Part shown: positions 27,662-35,995 of the stretch, in pieces
Numbering within the stretch: position 1 is the first letter of the stretch
Layout: each line of letters starts with the position of its first letter
Source: Azorhizobium oxalatiphilum
GTDB taxonomy: Bacteria > Pseudomonadota > Alphaproteobacteria > Rhizobiales > Xanthobacteraceae
Direction of reading: 5' to 3'
Length of the DNA stretch: 64,000 nucleotides
Assembly (NCBI RefSeq): GCF_014635325.1
Contig: NZ_BMCT01000002.1
Coordinates: forward strand, 682,001-746,000
Made by a program: the position numbers and the translations under genes
Notes under the pieces: generated by a model
What the model was told of the DNA's origin: nothing
The model's input: only the letters and a program-made list of their open reading frames with translations
Database searches by the model: none

Positions 27662-29107
27662 ATGACGATGCACGGTACCGGCTTGGATGTGGTGGCGGCC
27701 CTCAAAGCGAGCCTTGGTGCCGACAGCGTGCTGACGGAGCCGGCGGACCTGGCCGGTTACATCCACGACTGGCGCGAGCGCTACACCGGCCCGGCCGCCT
27801 GTGTCGTCCTGCCCCGCACCACGGCCGAGGTGGCCGAGGCGGTGCGCATCTGTGCCGCGCGCGGCGTTCCCGTGCTGCCCCAGGGCGGCAACACCAGCCT
27901 GTGCGGCGGCGCCGTACCGGGCACGCAGGGTCAGCCCCCGGTTATCGTCGCCCTCTCCCGCCTGCGCCGCATCCGCTCGGTGGATGCCGCCAACAACACC
28001 ATGGTGGTGGATGGCGGCTGCGTGCTCGCCGCCGTGCAGGAGGCCGCCGCCGCCGCGAACCGGCTCTATCCCGTCAGCCTCGGGGCGGAAGGCTCGTGCC
28101 AGATCGCGGGCACCATCGCCACCAATGCCGGCGGCACGGCGGTCCTGCGCTATGGCAACACCCGCGAGAACGTGCTGGGCCTCGAGGTCGTGCTGCCTGA
28201 CGGCTCGATCTGGGATGGCCTGAAGGCGCTGCGCAAGAACAACACCGGCTACGATCTCAAGCACCTGTTCATCGGCTCGGAAGGCACGCTCGGCATCATC
28301 ACCGGCGCCACCCTGAAGCTGCATCCCCTGCCTTCGTCCCACGCGGTGGCGTGGATCGGCCTCGCCAATCCCTCCGTCGCGCTCGACCTGCTCGGCCGCT
28401 TCCAGTCCACCTGTGGCGCGCGCCTCTCCGGCTTCGAGCTCATCAACAAGCTGCAGCTCGATCTGGTGATCGCCCATGTTCCGGATCGCCGCAACCCGCT
28501 TGCCGGCAGCCACGACTGGCATCTGCTGGTGGAGCTGGCCGACAACGGCGCCGAAGAGGAACTGACGTCCACGCTTTCCCGCGTGCTGGAGGAGGCCATG
28601 GAGGCCGGCCTCGTGGAGGACGCGGTGATCGCCGCCAGCGAGGCCCAGCGCCACACCCTCTGGGAGATCCGCCACTCGGTCTCCGAGGCCAACAAGAAGG
28701 CCGGCGTGGGCCTCACCACCGATTGCGCCGTGCCGGTTTCGGCCGTGCCGACCTTCATCGAAAAGGCGGCTGAAGCCATGTGGGCGGAGGTGCCCGGCCT
28801 GCCCTACATCGTGGTGGCGCACATGGGCGACGGCAACGTGCACTTCATCCCCTTCTTCACCTACCCCCAGTGGGAAGAGGTGGAGGACAAGGAAGCCATG
28901 GCCCACAAGATGCGGCACGTGGTGATCGACGTCTCCAACCAGCTCGACGGCACGTTCAGCGCCGAGCACGGCGTCGGCCAGACGCTGATGGCCGAGATGA
29001 CGAACTACAAGTCGCCCGTTGAGCTCAAGCTCATGCAGGCCATCAAGGCCACGATCGATCCTCAGAACCTGTTCAACCCCGGCCGCCTCATTCCCCCAAA
29101 GGGTTGA
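27662..29107 (+). CDS. FAD-linked D-2-hydroxyacid dehydrogenase (GlcD/Dld type)
   Basis: A 481-residue flavoprotein oxidising a D-2-hydroxyacid such as D-lactate, glycolate or D-2-hydroxyglutarate to the 2-oxoacid. The FAD-binding PCMH domain spans about 40-220: VLPRTTAEVAEAVRICA, LPQGGNTSLCGGA, GSCQIAGTIATNAGG. The C-terminal oxidase domain ends with GTFSAEHGVG and DPQNLFNPGR; HMGDGNVHF holds conserved histidines. The ATG at 27662 is preferred over 27641 because AAGG lies at suitable distance. It is followed by a polyamine-type ABC importer on the same strand and may oxidise the imported compound or its product. Confidence 0.88.
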   Translation: MTMHGTGLDVVAALKASLGADSVLTEPADLAGYIHDWRERYTGPAACVVLPRTTAEVAEAVRICAARGVPVLPQGGNTSLCGGAVPGTQGQPPVIVALSRLRRIRSVDAANNTMVVDGGCVLAAVQEAAAAANRLYPVSLGAEGSCQIAGTIATNAGGTAVLRYGNTRENVLGLEVVLPDGSIWDGLKALRKNNTGYDLKHLFIGSEGTLGIITGATLKLHPLPSSHAVAWIGLANPSVALDLLGRFQSTCGARLSGFELINKLQLDLVIAHVPDRRNPLAGSHDWHLLVELADNGAEEELTSTLSRVLEEAMEAGLVEDAVIAASEAQRHTLWEIRHSVSEANKKAGVGLTTDCAVPVSAVPTFIEKAAEAMWAEVPGLPYIVVAHMGDGNVHFIPFFTYPQWEEVEDKEAMAHKMRHVVIDVSNQLDGTFSAEHGVGQTLMAEMTNYKSPVELKLMQAIKATIDPQNLFNPGRLIPPKG

Positions 29108-29197
29108 TGCCGTCGAAGGTGTAATGCCGTCCGTCTCGTCTGTGTCCGTTTTCAGTCCGAACAACCAACGACAAACGCCAACCTGCAGGGGTAAATC

Positions 29198-30283
29198 ATG
29201 ACTGACCTTATCGGTACCGGCCCGTCCCGCCGCTCGCTCATCAAGGGCGCCGCCCTCGGCGCCGCCGCCGTGATGATGCCGGCCATCTGGTCCCCCTCCC
29301 GCGCGGCGGGCAAGCGGATCGTGGTGCGCGATGACGGCGGCATCTACACCAAGGCCTACGGCGCGGTGTACTACAAGCCGTTCTTCGAGAAGACCGGCAT
29401 CGAGGTGGTGGGCGTGCAGGCCAATGCCGAGCCGACCGCGCAGATCAAGTCCATGGTGGACACCAAGAACTACACCTGGGACATGGCCAAGATCTCCAGG
29501 CCGGCCATCCTGCTGCTGACCGCGGGCGACACCAAGTATCTGGAGAAGCACAACCTCGAGTCCAATCCAGTTGTCGCCACCATCCCGCAGCAATACATGT
29601 CGCCCTATGGCGTGGGCACCAATGTCTACAGCACGGTGCTCGCCTATCGCACTGACGCCTTCAAGGGCAAGAAGGCCCCGGCCTCCTGGCAGGACTTCTG
29701 GAACGTCAAGGATTTCCCCGGCCGCCGCGCGGTGCGCAAGCATGCTTTCGACACCATCGAGCAGTCGCTCATGGGTGCCGGCGTGCCCACCGACAAGGTC
29801 TATCCCTGCGACCTGACCAAGGCCTTCGCCAGCCTCGACAAGATCAAGCCCGACGTCGCCGTCTGGTGGACCTCCGGCGCGCAGGTCGAGCAGATGCTCA
29901 CCTCCGGCGAGGTAGACCTGGTGCCCACCTGGGTGTCGCGCGCGCAGGCCGCCCAGTCCAACGGCGCTCCGGTGGAGATCGTGTGGGATCAGGGCATCTG
30001 GGGCGCCGACCACTGGTCGATCCTCGCCGGCACGCCCAATGCCGACGCCTGCCGTGAGTTCATCGCGTTCGCGTCCGATCCCAAGCGCATGGCGCAGCTG
30101 GTGGAATACTTCCCCGCCGGCCTCACCCAGCCTGCCGCCTTCGAGTTCGTGAAGCCCGAGGTGGCGAAGAACTGCCCGACCTTCCCGGCCAACATCAAGT
30201 CCGGCCTGCCGATCGATGCCGAATACTGGCTGAAGAACCAGACCGCGGTGATCGAGCGCTTCAACAGCTGGGTCCTCGGCTGA
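29198..30283 (+). CDS. ABC transporter substrate-binding protein (PotD/PotF type)
   Basis: A 361-residue periplasmic binding protein (SBP_bac_8/PotD family). The N-terminus has SRRSLIKG followed by an Ala-rich stretch, a twin-arginine-type signal, so export may be by Tat. The mature protein shows KRIVVRDDGGIY at its start and the typical SPYGVGTNVYSTVLAYRTDAF region mid-chain, shown here by key residues only. It is the first gene of the importer and is separated from the ATPase gene by 227 bases holding a repeat and a long hairpin. The ligand may be a polyamine, an opine or another small organic cation or acid. Confidence 0.87.
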   Translation: MTDLIGTGPSRRSLIKGAALGAAAVMMPAIWSPSRAAGKRIVVRDDGGIYTKAYGAVYYKPFFEKTGIEVVGVQANAEPTAQIKSMVDTKNYTWDMAKISRPAILLLTAGDTKYLEKHNLESNPVVATIPQQYMSPYGVGTNVYSTVLAYRTDAFKGKKAPASWQDFWNVKDFPGRRAVRKHAFDTIEQSLMGAGVPTDKVYPCDLTKAFASLDKIKPDVAVWWTSGAQVEQMLTSGEVDLVPTWVSRAQAAQSNGAPVEIVWDQGIWGADHWSILAGTPNADACREFIAFASDPKRMAQLVEYFPAGLTQPAAFEFVKPEVAKNCPTFPANIKSGLPIDAEYWLKNQTAVIERFNSWVLG

Positions 30284-30291
30284 ACGAGAGA

Positions 30292-30347
30292 ATGCTCTAG
30301 AGGCGGATTCACGCTTCAGATTGAGTCAATCTGAACGGATCCGGCTC
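30292..30347 (+). repeat. Dispersed intergenic repeat, copy 2
   Basis: Begins with CTCTAGAG and ends with GAACGGATCCGGCTCC, as does the minus-strand copy at 2021-2084. The middle holds a perfect 10-bp dyad (TTCAGATTGA-G-TCAATCTGAA, 30315-30335). It starts 9 bases after a stop codon, like the other copy. Confidence 0.5.
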
Positions 30348-30378
30348 CAGTCGCGGCGCCTCTCCCCAGGCGCCCATC

Positions 30379-30417
30379 GCGTACCGGCCGGCGCCTCCCC
30401 CCAGCCGGCCGGTACGC
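30379..30417 (+). terminator. Long hairpin between PotD-type and PotA-type genes
   Basis: A perfect 13-bp stem (GCGTACCGGCCGG with CCGGCCGGTACGC) encloses a 13-nt loop. No T-run follows directly. It lies between binding-protein and ATPase genes of one operon and may stabilise the upstream message or reduce read-through. Confidence 0.5.
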
Positions 30418-30510
30418 ACCTCTCAAGGGGCCTCCCGCGCCTCCGGCGCGCGGCGCCCTCATGCGCGTCCATCCGCGTCTTTCCTTGTCGTCTTTGCCGG
30501 AGCAGGCCCG

Positions 30511-31611
30511 ATGTCGTCGTCCAGTCTCACCGTTCAGGGCCTCGCCAAGCGCTATGGTGAATTCGTCGCCCTTGCCCCCACCAGCCTCGATGTGCCGGCG
30601 GGCGAGTTCCTGACCCTGCTCGGCCCCTCCGGCTCGGGCAAGACCACGCTGCTCAGCCTCATCGCGGGCCTTGCCTCGCCGGACGAGGGCGCGGTGCGCA
30701 TCGGCGGGGCGGACGTCACCTACCGCCCGCCCTATGAGCGCGACCTCGGCATGGTGTTCCAGAACTATGCCCTGTTTCCGCACATGACCATCGAGGACAA
30801 TATCGCCTTCCCGCTGAAGATGCGGAAGGTAGGCACGGCGGAGGCCAAGGCGCGCGCCGCCGAAGCGCTGGAGATGGTGCGCCTGCCGCACGTGGCCAAG
30901 CGTTTTCCGCGAGAGCTTTCCGGCGGCCAGCAGCAGCGCATCGCGCTTGCCCGCTGCCTCGTATACCGCCCCTCCATCATCCTCATGGACGAGCCGCTGG
31001 GCGCGCTGGACAAGAAGCTGCGCGAGCAGATGCAGCTGGAGATCAAGCGCATCCATCGCGAGCTGGCCACCACCATCATCTATGTGACACACGATCAGGA
31101 AGAGGCGATGACCATGTCGGATCGCATCTGCCTGATGAATGCCGGACAGATCGAGCAACTGGGCGCGCCCGGCGATCTCTATTTCCGCCCCCGCACCGTG
31201 TTCGTGGCCGACTTCCTCGGCGAGTCCAACCTGCTCCCCGCCCGCGTCACCGCCGCCACCGGCGACACGCTGGACATCACGCTCGCGGGCGATGCCGGCA
31301 CCGCGCAGGCCATTGCCAGCGGCGCCGTGCTCGCCGCCGGCGCGCAGGTGACGGTCATGGTCCGCCCGCAGAACGTGGTCGTCCGCTCCGCCGTGGAAGG
31401 TTCTGGCAAGCTCAAGGGCAAGCTGGCGGACGTGATGGTGACGGGCAGCCTCACCAAGCTCTATCTGGATGCGCTCGCGCCCGGCCTGCCGCAGCTGGTT
31501 GCCGCCTATCCCACCCGCAGCCTCTCCGATGAGCACAGGATCGGCGACCTGCTGGAGCTGGACTGGCAGGCCGCCGACGCGGTGGCCATCGCCGACGCCA
31601 AGGGGCACTGA
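30511..31611 (+). CDS. ABC transporter ATP-binding protein (PotA type)
   Basis: A 366-residue ATPase with the N-terminal nucleotide-binding domain and a C-terminal TOBE regulatory domain. Walker A is GPSGSGKTT near residue 44, the Q-loop VFQNYALFPHM, the signature LSGGQQQRIALARCLV, Walker B IILMDEPLGALD, and the switch VTHDQEEAMTM. The TOBE part (about 285-360) includes VMVRPQNVVV. Length and ALFPHMT are typical of the polyamine/opine subfamily. It is 3 bases from the fused permease gene downstream. Confidence 0.93.
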   Translation: MSSSSLTVQGLAKRYGEFVALAPTSLDVPAGEFLTLLGPSGSGKTTLLSLIAGLASPDEGAVRIGGADVTYRPPYERDLGMVFQNYALFPHMTIEDNIAFPLKMRKVGTAEAKARAAEALEMVRLPHVAKRFPRELSGGQQQRIALARCLVYRPSIILMDEPLGALDKKLREQMQLEIKRIHRELATTIIYVTHDQEEAMTMSDRICLMNAGQIEQLGAPGDLYFRPRTVFVADFLGESNLLPARVTAATGDTLDITLAGDAGTAQAIASGAVLAAGAQVTVMVRPQNVVVRSAVEGSGKLKGKLADVMVTGSLTKLYLDALAPGLPQLVAAYPTRSLSDEHRIGDLLELDWQAADAVAIADAKGH

Positions 31612-31614
31612 GCG

Positions 31615-33396
31615 ATGACCGCCGCCCATCTTCCCACCTCCCCGGAAGGACGCGCCGCCGCCCGCCGCAAGACCATGGGCCGCGTGCTCATGGCCGCGCC
31701 GCTGGTAGTGCTGCTGCTCGCCTTCCTCGTCTATCCCGTCGGCCAGTTGCTGTCGCTGAGCGTGTGGGGCCGCGACGGCTTCACGCTGGCGCCCTACCAG
31801 CAGCTGTTCGCTTCGCCGCTCTATTTCAACGTGATGCTGATCACGCTGAAGATCTCCTTCTTCACCACTTTGCTGTCGGTGATCCTGGGCTATCCCATCG
31901 CCTACCTGATCTCGGTGGCGGAGCCGCAGCGCAAGGCGCGGCTGCTGTTCTGGGTGCTGCTGTCCTTCTGGACCAGCTTCCTCGTGCGCGCCTTCGCCTG
32001 GATCGTCATTCTGGGCCGGCGCGGCGTGGTCAATCAGACGCTCACCTCCATGGGTGTCATCGATCGCCCGCTGGACCTGCTCTACAATTTCAACAGCACC
32101 ATGATCGGCATGGTGCATGCGCTGATCCCGCTCGCCATCCTCACCATGCTCTCGGTGATGGAGAACATCGACCGCAGCCTGCCCCGCGCCGCATCGACGC
32201 TGGGTGCCCGGCCCGGCACCGCGTTCTGGAAGATCTATTTCCCGCTGTCCCTTCCGGGCGTGGCCGCCGCCGCCATCATGGTATTCGTCACCGCCATCGG
32301 CTTCTTCATCGTGCCCGCTTTGCTGGGCGGCCGGCGGGAGACCATGATCACGCAGCTGATCATCGATCAGGTGCAGCAGACGCTCAACTGGGGCTTTGCG
32401 GGCGCCATCTCGGTGCTGCTGCTCGTGGTCGTGCTGCTGGTGTTCGTGCTCTACGACAAGGTGCTCGGCCTCTCCACCATGACCGGGTCCGGCGCGCCGC
32501 GTGCCGCCTCCGCCAAGCCGCAGGGTTTTGGCCATAGGGTAGGCGACGTCATCCTGACCGTGCTCGGCGACGTCAGCGACCGCATCATCGCCCTCTTCCC
32601 CCGCCGCAAGCGGGAGACCGGCAAGCCGCCGCTGGCACTGAGCAGCTTCGTCTGGGGCCTGCTCATCCTCATGAGCCTGCCGGCGGTTCTCATGATCCCG
32701 CTGTCATTCGGCTCGGGCGGGCTCAACTGGCCGCCGCAGGGCTTCACGCTGCAATGGTACCAGCAGATGGCCGCCTCGCCGGTCTGGATGCAGGCACTCA
32801 CCCGCTCGCTCATCGTCGGCATCGGCACGGGCGTGCTGGCCATGCTGATCGGCACGCCGGTGGCCTTCCTGCTGGTGCGCAGCGAGATGCGCGGCAAGGG
32901 CCTGATGCTGGCCTTCGTGCTCTCGCCCATCATCGTGCCGCGCATGATCATCGCGGTCGGCCTGTTCTACATGTTCGCCCGCATCGGCCTCGTCGGCACG
33001 GCGTTCGGCCTCGTGCTCGGCCACACTGTTGTGGCGGTGCCCTATGTGGTGATGACCATGATGGCGGTGCTGCGCAATTACGACACGCGGCTCGATCTCG
33101 CCGCCCAGAGCCTCGGCGCGCGGCCCTTGGCCACCCTGCGCCACGTCACCCTGCCCATTCTCGGGGCGGGCATGATGTCGTCCTTCCTGTTCGCCTTCGC
33201 CACCTCGTTCGACGAGCTGACCATCGCGCTGTTCGCCTCGGGCGGCCTCAACGCCACCCTGCCCAAGCAGTTCTGGGACGAGGTGACGCTTCAGGTGTCT
33301 CCGGTCATCGCCGCCGTCTCCACCTGCCTGTTCGTCTTCATCGCAGTGCTGATCTTCGTGGCCGACCGGTTGCGTCGGCGCAGCGCAGCGTCCTGA
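31615..33396 (+). CDS. Fused ABC transporter permease (PotB-PotC type)
   Basis: A 593-residue protein with two complete permease halves. The N-terminal half (about 1-285) has six hydrophobic segments and the coupling loop ASTLGARPGTAFWKIYFPLS. A hydrophilic linker follows at about 285-335 (PRRKRETGKPP). The C-terminal half (about 340-593) has six more segments and its own loop AAQSLGARPLATLRHVTLPI. In most bacteria these are two genes, potB and potC. The fusion fixes a 1:1 heterodimer. It works with the ATPase just upstream and the PotD-type protein. Confidence 0.9.
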   Translation: MTAAHLPTSPEGRAAARRKTMGRVLMAAPLVVLLLAFLVYPVGQLLSLSVWGRDGFTLAPYQQLFASPLYFNVMLITLKISFFTTLLSVILGYPIAYLISVAEPQRKARLLFWVLLSFWTSFLVRAFAWIVILGRRGVVNQTLTSMGVIDRPLDLLYNFNSTMIGMVHALIPLAILTMLSVMENIDRSLPRAASTLGARPGTAFWKIYFPLSLPGVAAAAIMVFVTAIGFFIVPALLGGRRETMITQLIIDQVQQTLNWGFAGAISVLLLVVVLLVFVLYDKVLGLSTMTGSGAPRAASAKPQGFGHRVGDVILTVLGDVSDRIIALFPRRKRETGKPPLALSSFVWGLLILMSLPAVLMIPLSFGSGGLNWPPQGFTLQWYQQMAASPVWMQALTRSLIVGIGTGVLAMLIGTPVAFLLVRSEMRGKGLMLAFVLSPIIVPRMIIAVGLFYMFARIGLVGTAFGLVLGHTVVAVPYVVMTMMAVLRNYDTRLDLAAQSLGARPLATLRHVTLPILGAGMMSSFLFAFATSFDELTIALFASGGLNATLPKQFWDEVTLQVSPVIAAVSTCLFVFIAVLIFVADRLRRRSAAS

Positions 33397-33425
33397 TCCA
33401 CCCCAGTATCAAGGTTCCCAGTTCC

Positions 33426-34349
33426 ATGCTCACTTCCGCCCAGCTCAAGGGCATCCTGCCCGCCACCCCGACGCCGGTGAACGCCGACGACACCATCAAT
33501 GTCGCGGCCTCCAAGGCGCTGTTCTCCTGGCTGCTGCAGCAGGGTGTTGATGGCCTCGTCCCGCTCGGCGGCACGGGTGAATACGGGGCGCTCGCCCGCG
33601 CCGAGCGCATCAAGTTCGCCGGCCTCGCTGCCGAGGCCATGCAGGGCAAGGGGCCGGTGATCGCCGGCGTGCTCGACACCGGCTTTCATGACGCGCTTCA
33701 GGCGGGCCGCGAGTTCGCACAGGCCGGCGCGGATGGCCTTCTGGTGGTGACGCCCTATTACACCAACCCCACCCAGGCCGGCATCCGCGACTATTTCCTG
33801 CGCTATGCCGATGCCTCGCCGCTGCCGATCCTCATCTATGAGATCCCCTATCGCACCCGCCACGCCGTCCAGCCCGAGATCCTGCACGAGCTTTCGAAGC
33901 ACGAGCGCATCATCGGCATGAAGGCGTGCAATCTCGACATGTACCACTTCCTCCAGGTGGTGGCGGGCGTGGCGCCGGACTTCACCGTGCTGAGCGGCGA
34001 GGACAGCCTGTTCCCGCTGCATCTGGCGGCGGGCGCCAAGGGCGGCATCATCGTCACCGCCAACCTGCTGCCCCGCGCCTGGCGCAAGGTCTTCGATCTG
34101 GCGACCGCCGGCCGCACGCAGGAGGCCCTCGCCCTGCACCGTCGCTTCATCCCGCTGATGAACATGGCCTTTGCAGAGACCAATCCCGGCCCCATGAAGG
34201 CGGTGATGGACCTCGTTGGCGTCGATGCTCCGCGCATGCTGGCCCCGCTGGTTTCCGCCAACCCCGAACTCGCCAAGCGCCTGCGGGCCGAGGTGACGCG
34301 CCTGCTGCCGGAGTTCGAGGGCACGGCCCCCGCCGCCCTCGCTTCCTGA
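33426..34349 (+). CDS. DapA-family aldolase/dehydratase
   Basis: A 307-residue TIM-barrel enzyme of the dihydrodipicolinate synthase/N-acetylneuraminate lyase family. The Schiff-base lysine is in IIGMKACN near residue 165, and the catalytic tyrosine in IYEIPYRT near 138. The oxyanion motif is GGTGEYG rather than GTTGES, so true DapA is unlikely. GGTGE is what I recall from 5-dehydro-4-deoxyglucarate dehydratases and some catabolic lyases. It follows the importer by 29 bases, so it probably cleaves or dehydrates a 2-oxoacid derived from the imported substrate, possibly the product of the FAD dehydrogenase. A strong terminator ends the operon. Confidence 0.85.
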   Translation: MLTSAQLKGILPATPTPVNADDTINVAASKALFSWLLQQGVDGLVPLGGTGEYGALARAERIKFAGLAAEAMQGKGPVIAGVLDTGFHDALQAGREFAQAGADGLLVVTPYYTNPTQAGIRDYFLRYADASPLPILIYEIPYRTRHAVQPEILHELSKHERIIGMKACNLDMYHFLQVVAGVAPDFTVLSGEDSLFPLHLAAGAKGGIIVTANLLPRAWRKVFDLATAGRTQEALALHRRFIPLMNMAFAETNPGPMKAVMDLVGVDAPRMLAPLVSANPELAKRLRAEVTRLLPEFEGTAPAALAS

Positions 34350-34355
34350 CACAAT

Positions 34356-34394
34356 GGCTGGCCGCCGCTCCCTGCGGCGGCCAGCCTCTTTTTC
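34356..34394 (+). terminator. Rho-independent terminator of the PotDABC-dapA-like operon
   Basis: A perfect 13-bp stem (GGCTGGCCGCCGC with GCGGCGGCCAGCC), a TCCCT loop and a following TCTTTTTC tract begin 6 bases after the stop. This is a textbook intrinsic terminator. Confidence 0.9.
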
Positions 34395-34455
34395 AGGCGA
34401 AGAAGCGCCACGCGGACGATTGACGGACGGCCCACCGAGCCGACAGAAAGAGCCG

Positions 34456-35313
34456 ATGCGCATGCCGAAGAAACCCGCCACCGCCCCGGCGCCCGATGCC
34501 GTCCCCGATGCCGCTGGTGATGCCGGCGCGGACAAGCGCCGCTCCTCGCTGTTCGTCGGCTCGACGGAGAAGGCATTCCAGGTCCTGCACGCCTTCGACG
34601 GCCCGCACCGCTTCATGACGCTGGCCGACATCGCCCGTGCTTCCGGGCTGGATCGCAGCGCCGCCCAGCGCCTCGTCCACACGCTGGAAACGCTCGGCTA
34701 CATCAAGCGCGTGCCGGACACGCGCAATTACGCGCTGACGTCCAAGGTGCTGCAATTCTCCTACAGCTACCTGCGCGCCAACGAACTGGTGGACAAGGCC
34801 CTGCCCTACCTGCTCGACGTCAGCCGCCGGCTCGGGGAGACAGCCAATCTTCAGGAGCTGGACGGGCCGGACATCGTCTTCATCGCCCGCATTCCCGGCC
34901 AGCATATGGCCCATATCGACATCGTGGTGGGCAGCCGCCTGCCCACATTCTTCACCGCCTCCGGCACTGCCATGCTCTCGCGCATGTCCGAAGCCGAGCA
35001 GCGGGAGATCCTCGCCCACACCAACCTGACGCCGCTGACGCCCTTCACCGAAACCGATCCGGAAGCGCTCATGGCGCGGGTGAGGCAGGCGTCCGAGCGC
35101 GGCTATGCCATCACGGTCAATCAGGCTGTGATGGGCGACATCTCGGTGGGCGCGGCCATCACCGACGAGCAGGGCAAGCCCGTGGCGGCGATCACCATCT
35201 CGGTGCCCACCAGCCGCTGGACTCCGGAACGCGCCGAGGCGGAACTGGCCCACAACGTACAGGTGGCCGCCACCTCCATCTCGAAGCAGCGCGCCGTCCG
35301 CCTGTCCTCCTGA
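34456..35313 (+). CDS. IclR family transcriptional regulator
   Basis: A 285-residue regulator. After a variable ~30-residue start, the winged helix spans about 35-100 (STEKAFQVLHAF, LADIARASGLDRSAAQRLVHTL). The IclR effector domain follows with ISVGAAITDE and VAAITISVPTSRWT near the C-terminus. The ATG at 34456 has AGAAAG upstream. It lies after the terminator of the PotDABC/lyase operon, on the same strand, and probably controls it. The effector is unknown. Confidence 0.88.
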   Translation: MRMPKKPATAPAPDAVPDAAGDAGADKRRSSLFVGSTEKAFQVLHAFDGPHRFMTLADIARASGLDRSAAQRLVHTLETLGYIKRVPDTRNYALTSKVLQFSYSYLRANELVDKALPYLLDVSRRLGETANLQELDGPDIVFIARIPGQHMAHIDIVVGSRLPTFFTASGTAMLSRMSEAEQREILAHTNLTPLTPFTETDPEALMARVRQASERGYAITVNQAVMGDISVGAAITDEQGKPVAAITISVPTSRWTPERAEAELAHNVQVAATSISKQRAVRLSS

Positions 35314-35320
35314 GCGGTGC

Positions 35321-35932
35321 TCAGCAGGCTGCGTGCGGCCACGCCAGACGCGCAACCGGCGCGACGCACAATGCGGCCCGGGCCAATTCCGGAGCGCCGG
35401 GCACCTCATATTCAACGTCATCCGGCGTACGGGCGCCATAGAGATCATACAACAGGCCGGCCAGAGAGCGGCCGGTGGCCTCGATTTCGGCAGAGAGATT
35501 GGTAGGCGTCCAGTGGCGCTGAAAATTGCCCTCCGAAGGATCGGTATCGAAGCCTTCGGCCGCGAGGAGCGCACGCACGCGCGCCGGCACCTCAACCGTG
35601 CTGGGGTCTCCCTTCTGCTTCAGATAGAAACCCGATGCCACCTCGCACAGGATGGAGGAGCCCTCCTCCACCATCAGGCACTGCGCATAGGCATGCCCTT
35701 TCGCGGGCACCCCGGCGATGACAAAGCGATTTTTCCCCGGCGGACGCGCAGCCACGATCCGAATGCGACGATCAATCTCGCACCCCACACGCTGCACGAA
35801 AGCTGCGCGATCCGCCCTCTTGTCGACGGCAGCCATAGCCGCTGAGAACGAGATGACCTCAAGCACGCAGCAGGCAACTATCGCGCGCCAAGCCGCGCGT
35901 CCCACGCCCGAGCCGATCACCCTTGCCCCCAT
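35321..35932 (-). CDS. Hypothetical secreted protein
   Basis: A 203-residue protein that I do not recognise. A hydrophobic segment at about residues 13-33, ending SAAMA, looks like a signal peptide. The rest is mixed alpha/beta-like with charged segments and ends WPHAAC. Four cysteines occur in the mature part (VGCEIDRR, AQCLMVEE, ILCEVASG, ALCVAP). GGGGA upstream of the ATG at 35932 supports the start. It is convergent with the IclR gene, with 7 bases between their stops. No function is proposed. Confidence 0.6.
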   Translation of the reverse strand: MGARVIGSGVGRAAWRAIVACCVLEVISFSAAMAAVDKRADRAAFVQRVGCEIDRRIRIVAARPPGKNRFVIAGVPAKGHAYAQCLMVEEGSSILCEVASGFYLKQKGDPSTVEVPARVRALLAAEGFDTDPSEGNFQRHWTPTNLSAEIEATGRSLAGLLYDLYGARTPDDVEYEVPGAPELARAALCVAPVARLAWPHAAC

Positions 35933-35995
35933 GATGGCCTCCCCTTCCCTGCACCCAGCCTAATGGCTCCGGCACGAAAAGGAGAGACTTTGCCA

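Noticed and set aside
27650-32535. Long minus-strand open frames opposite the dehydrogenase, PotD, PotA and permease genes
   Set aside because: Composition is His/Gln/Arg/Gly-rich with no recognisable domain, while the plus strand encodes complete known families.
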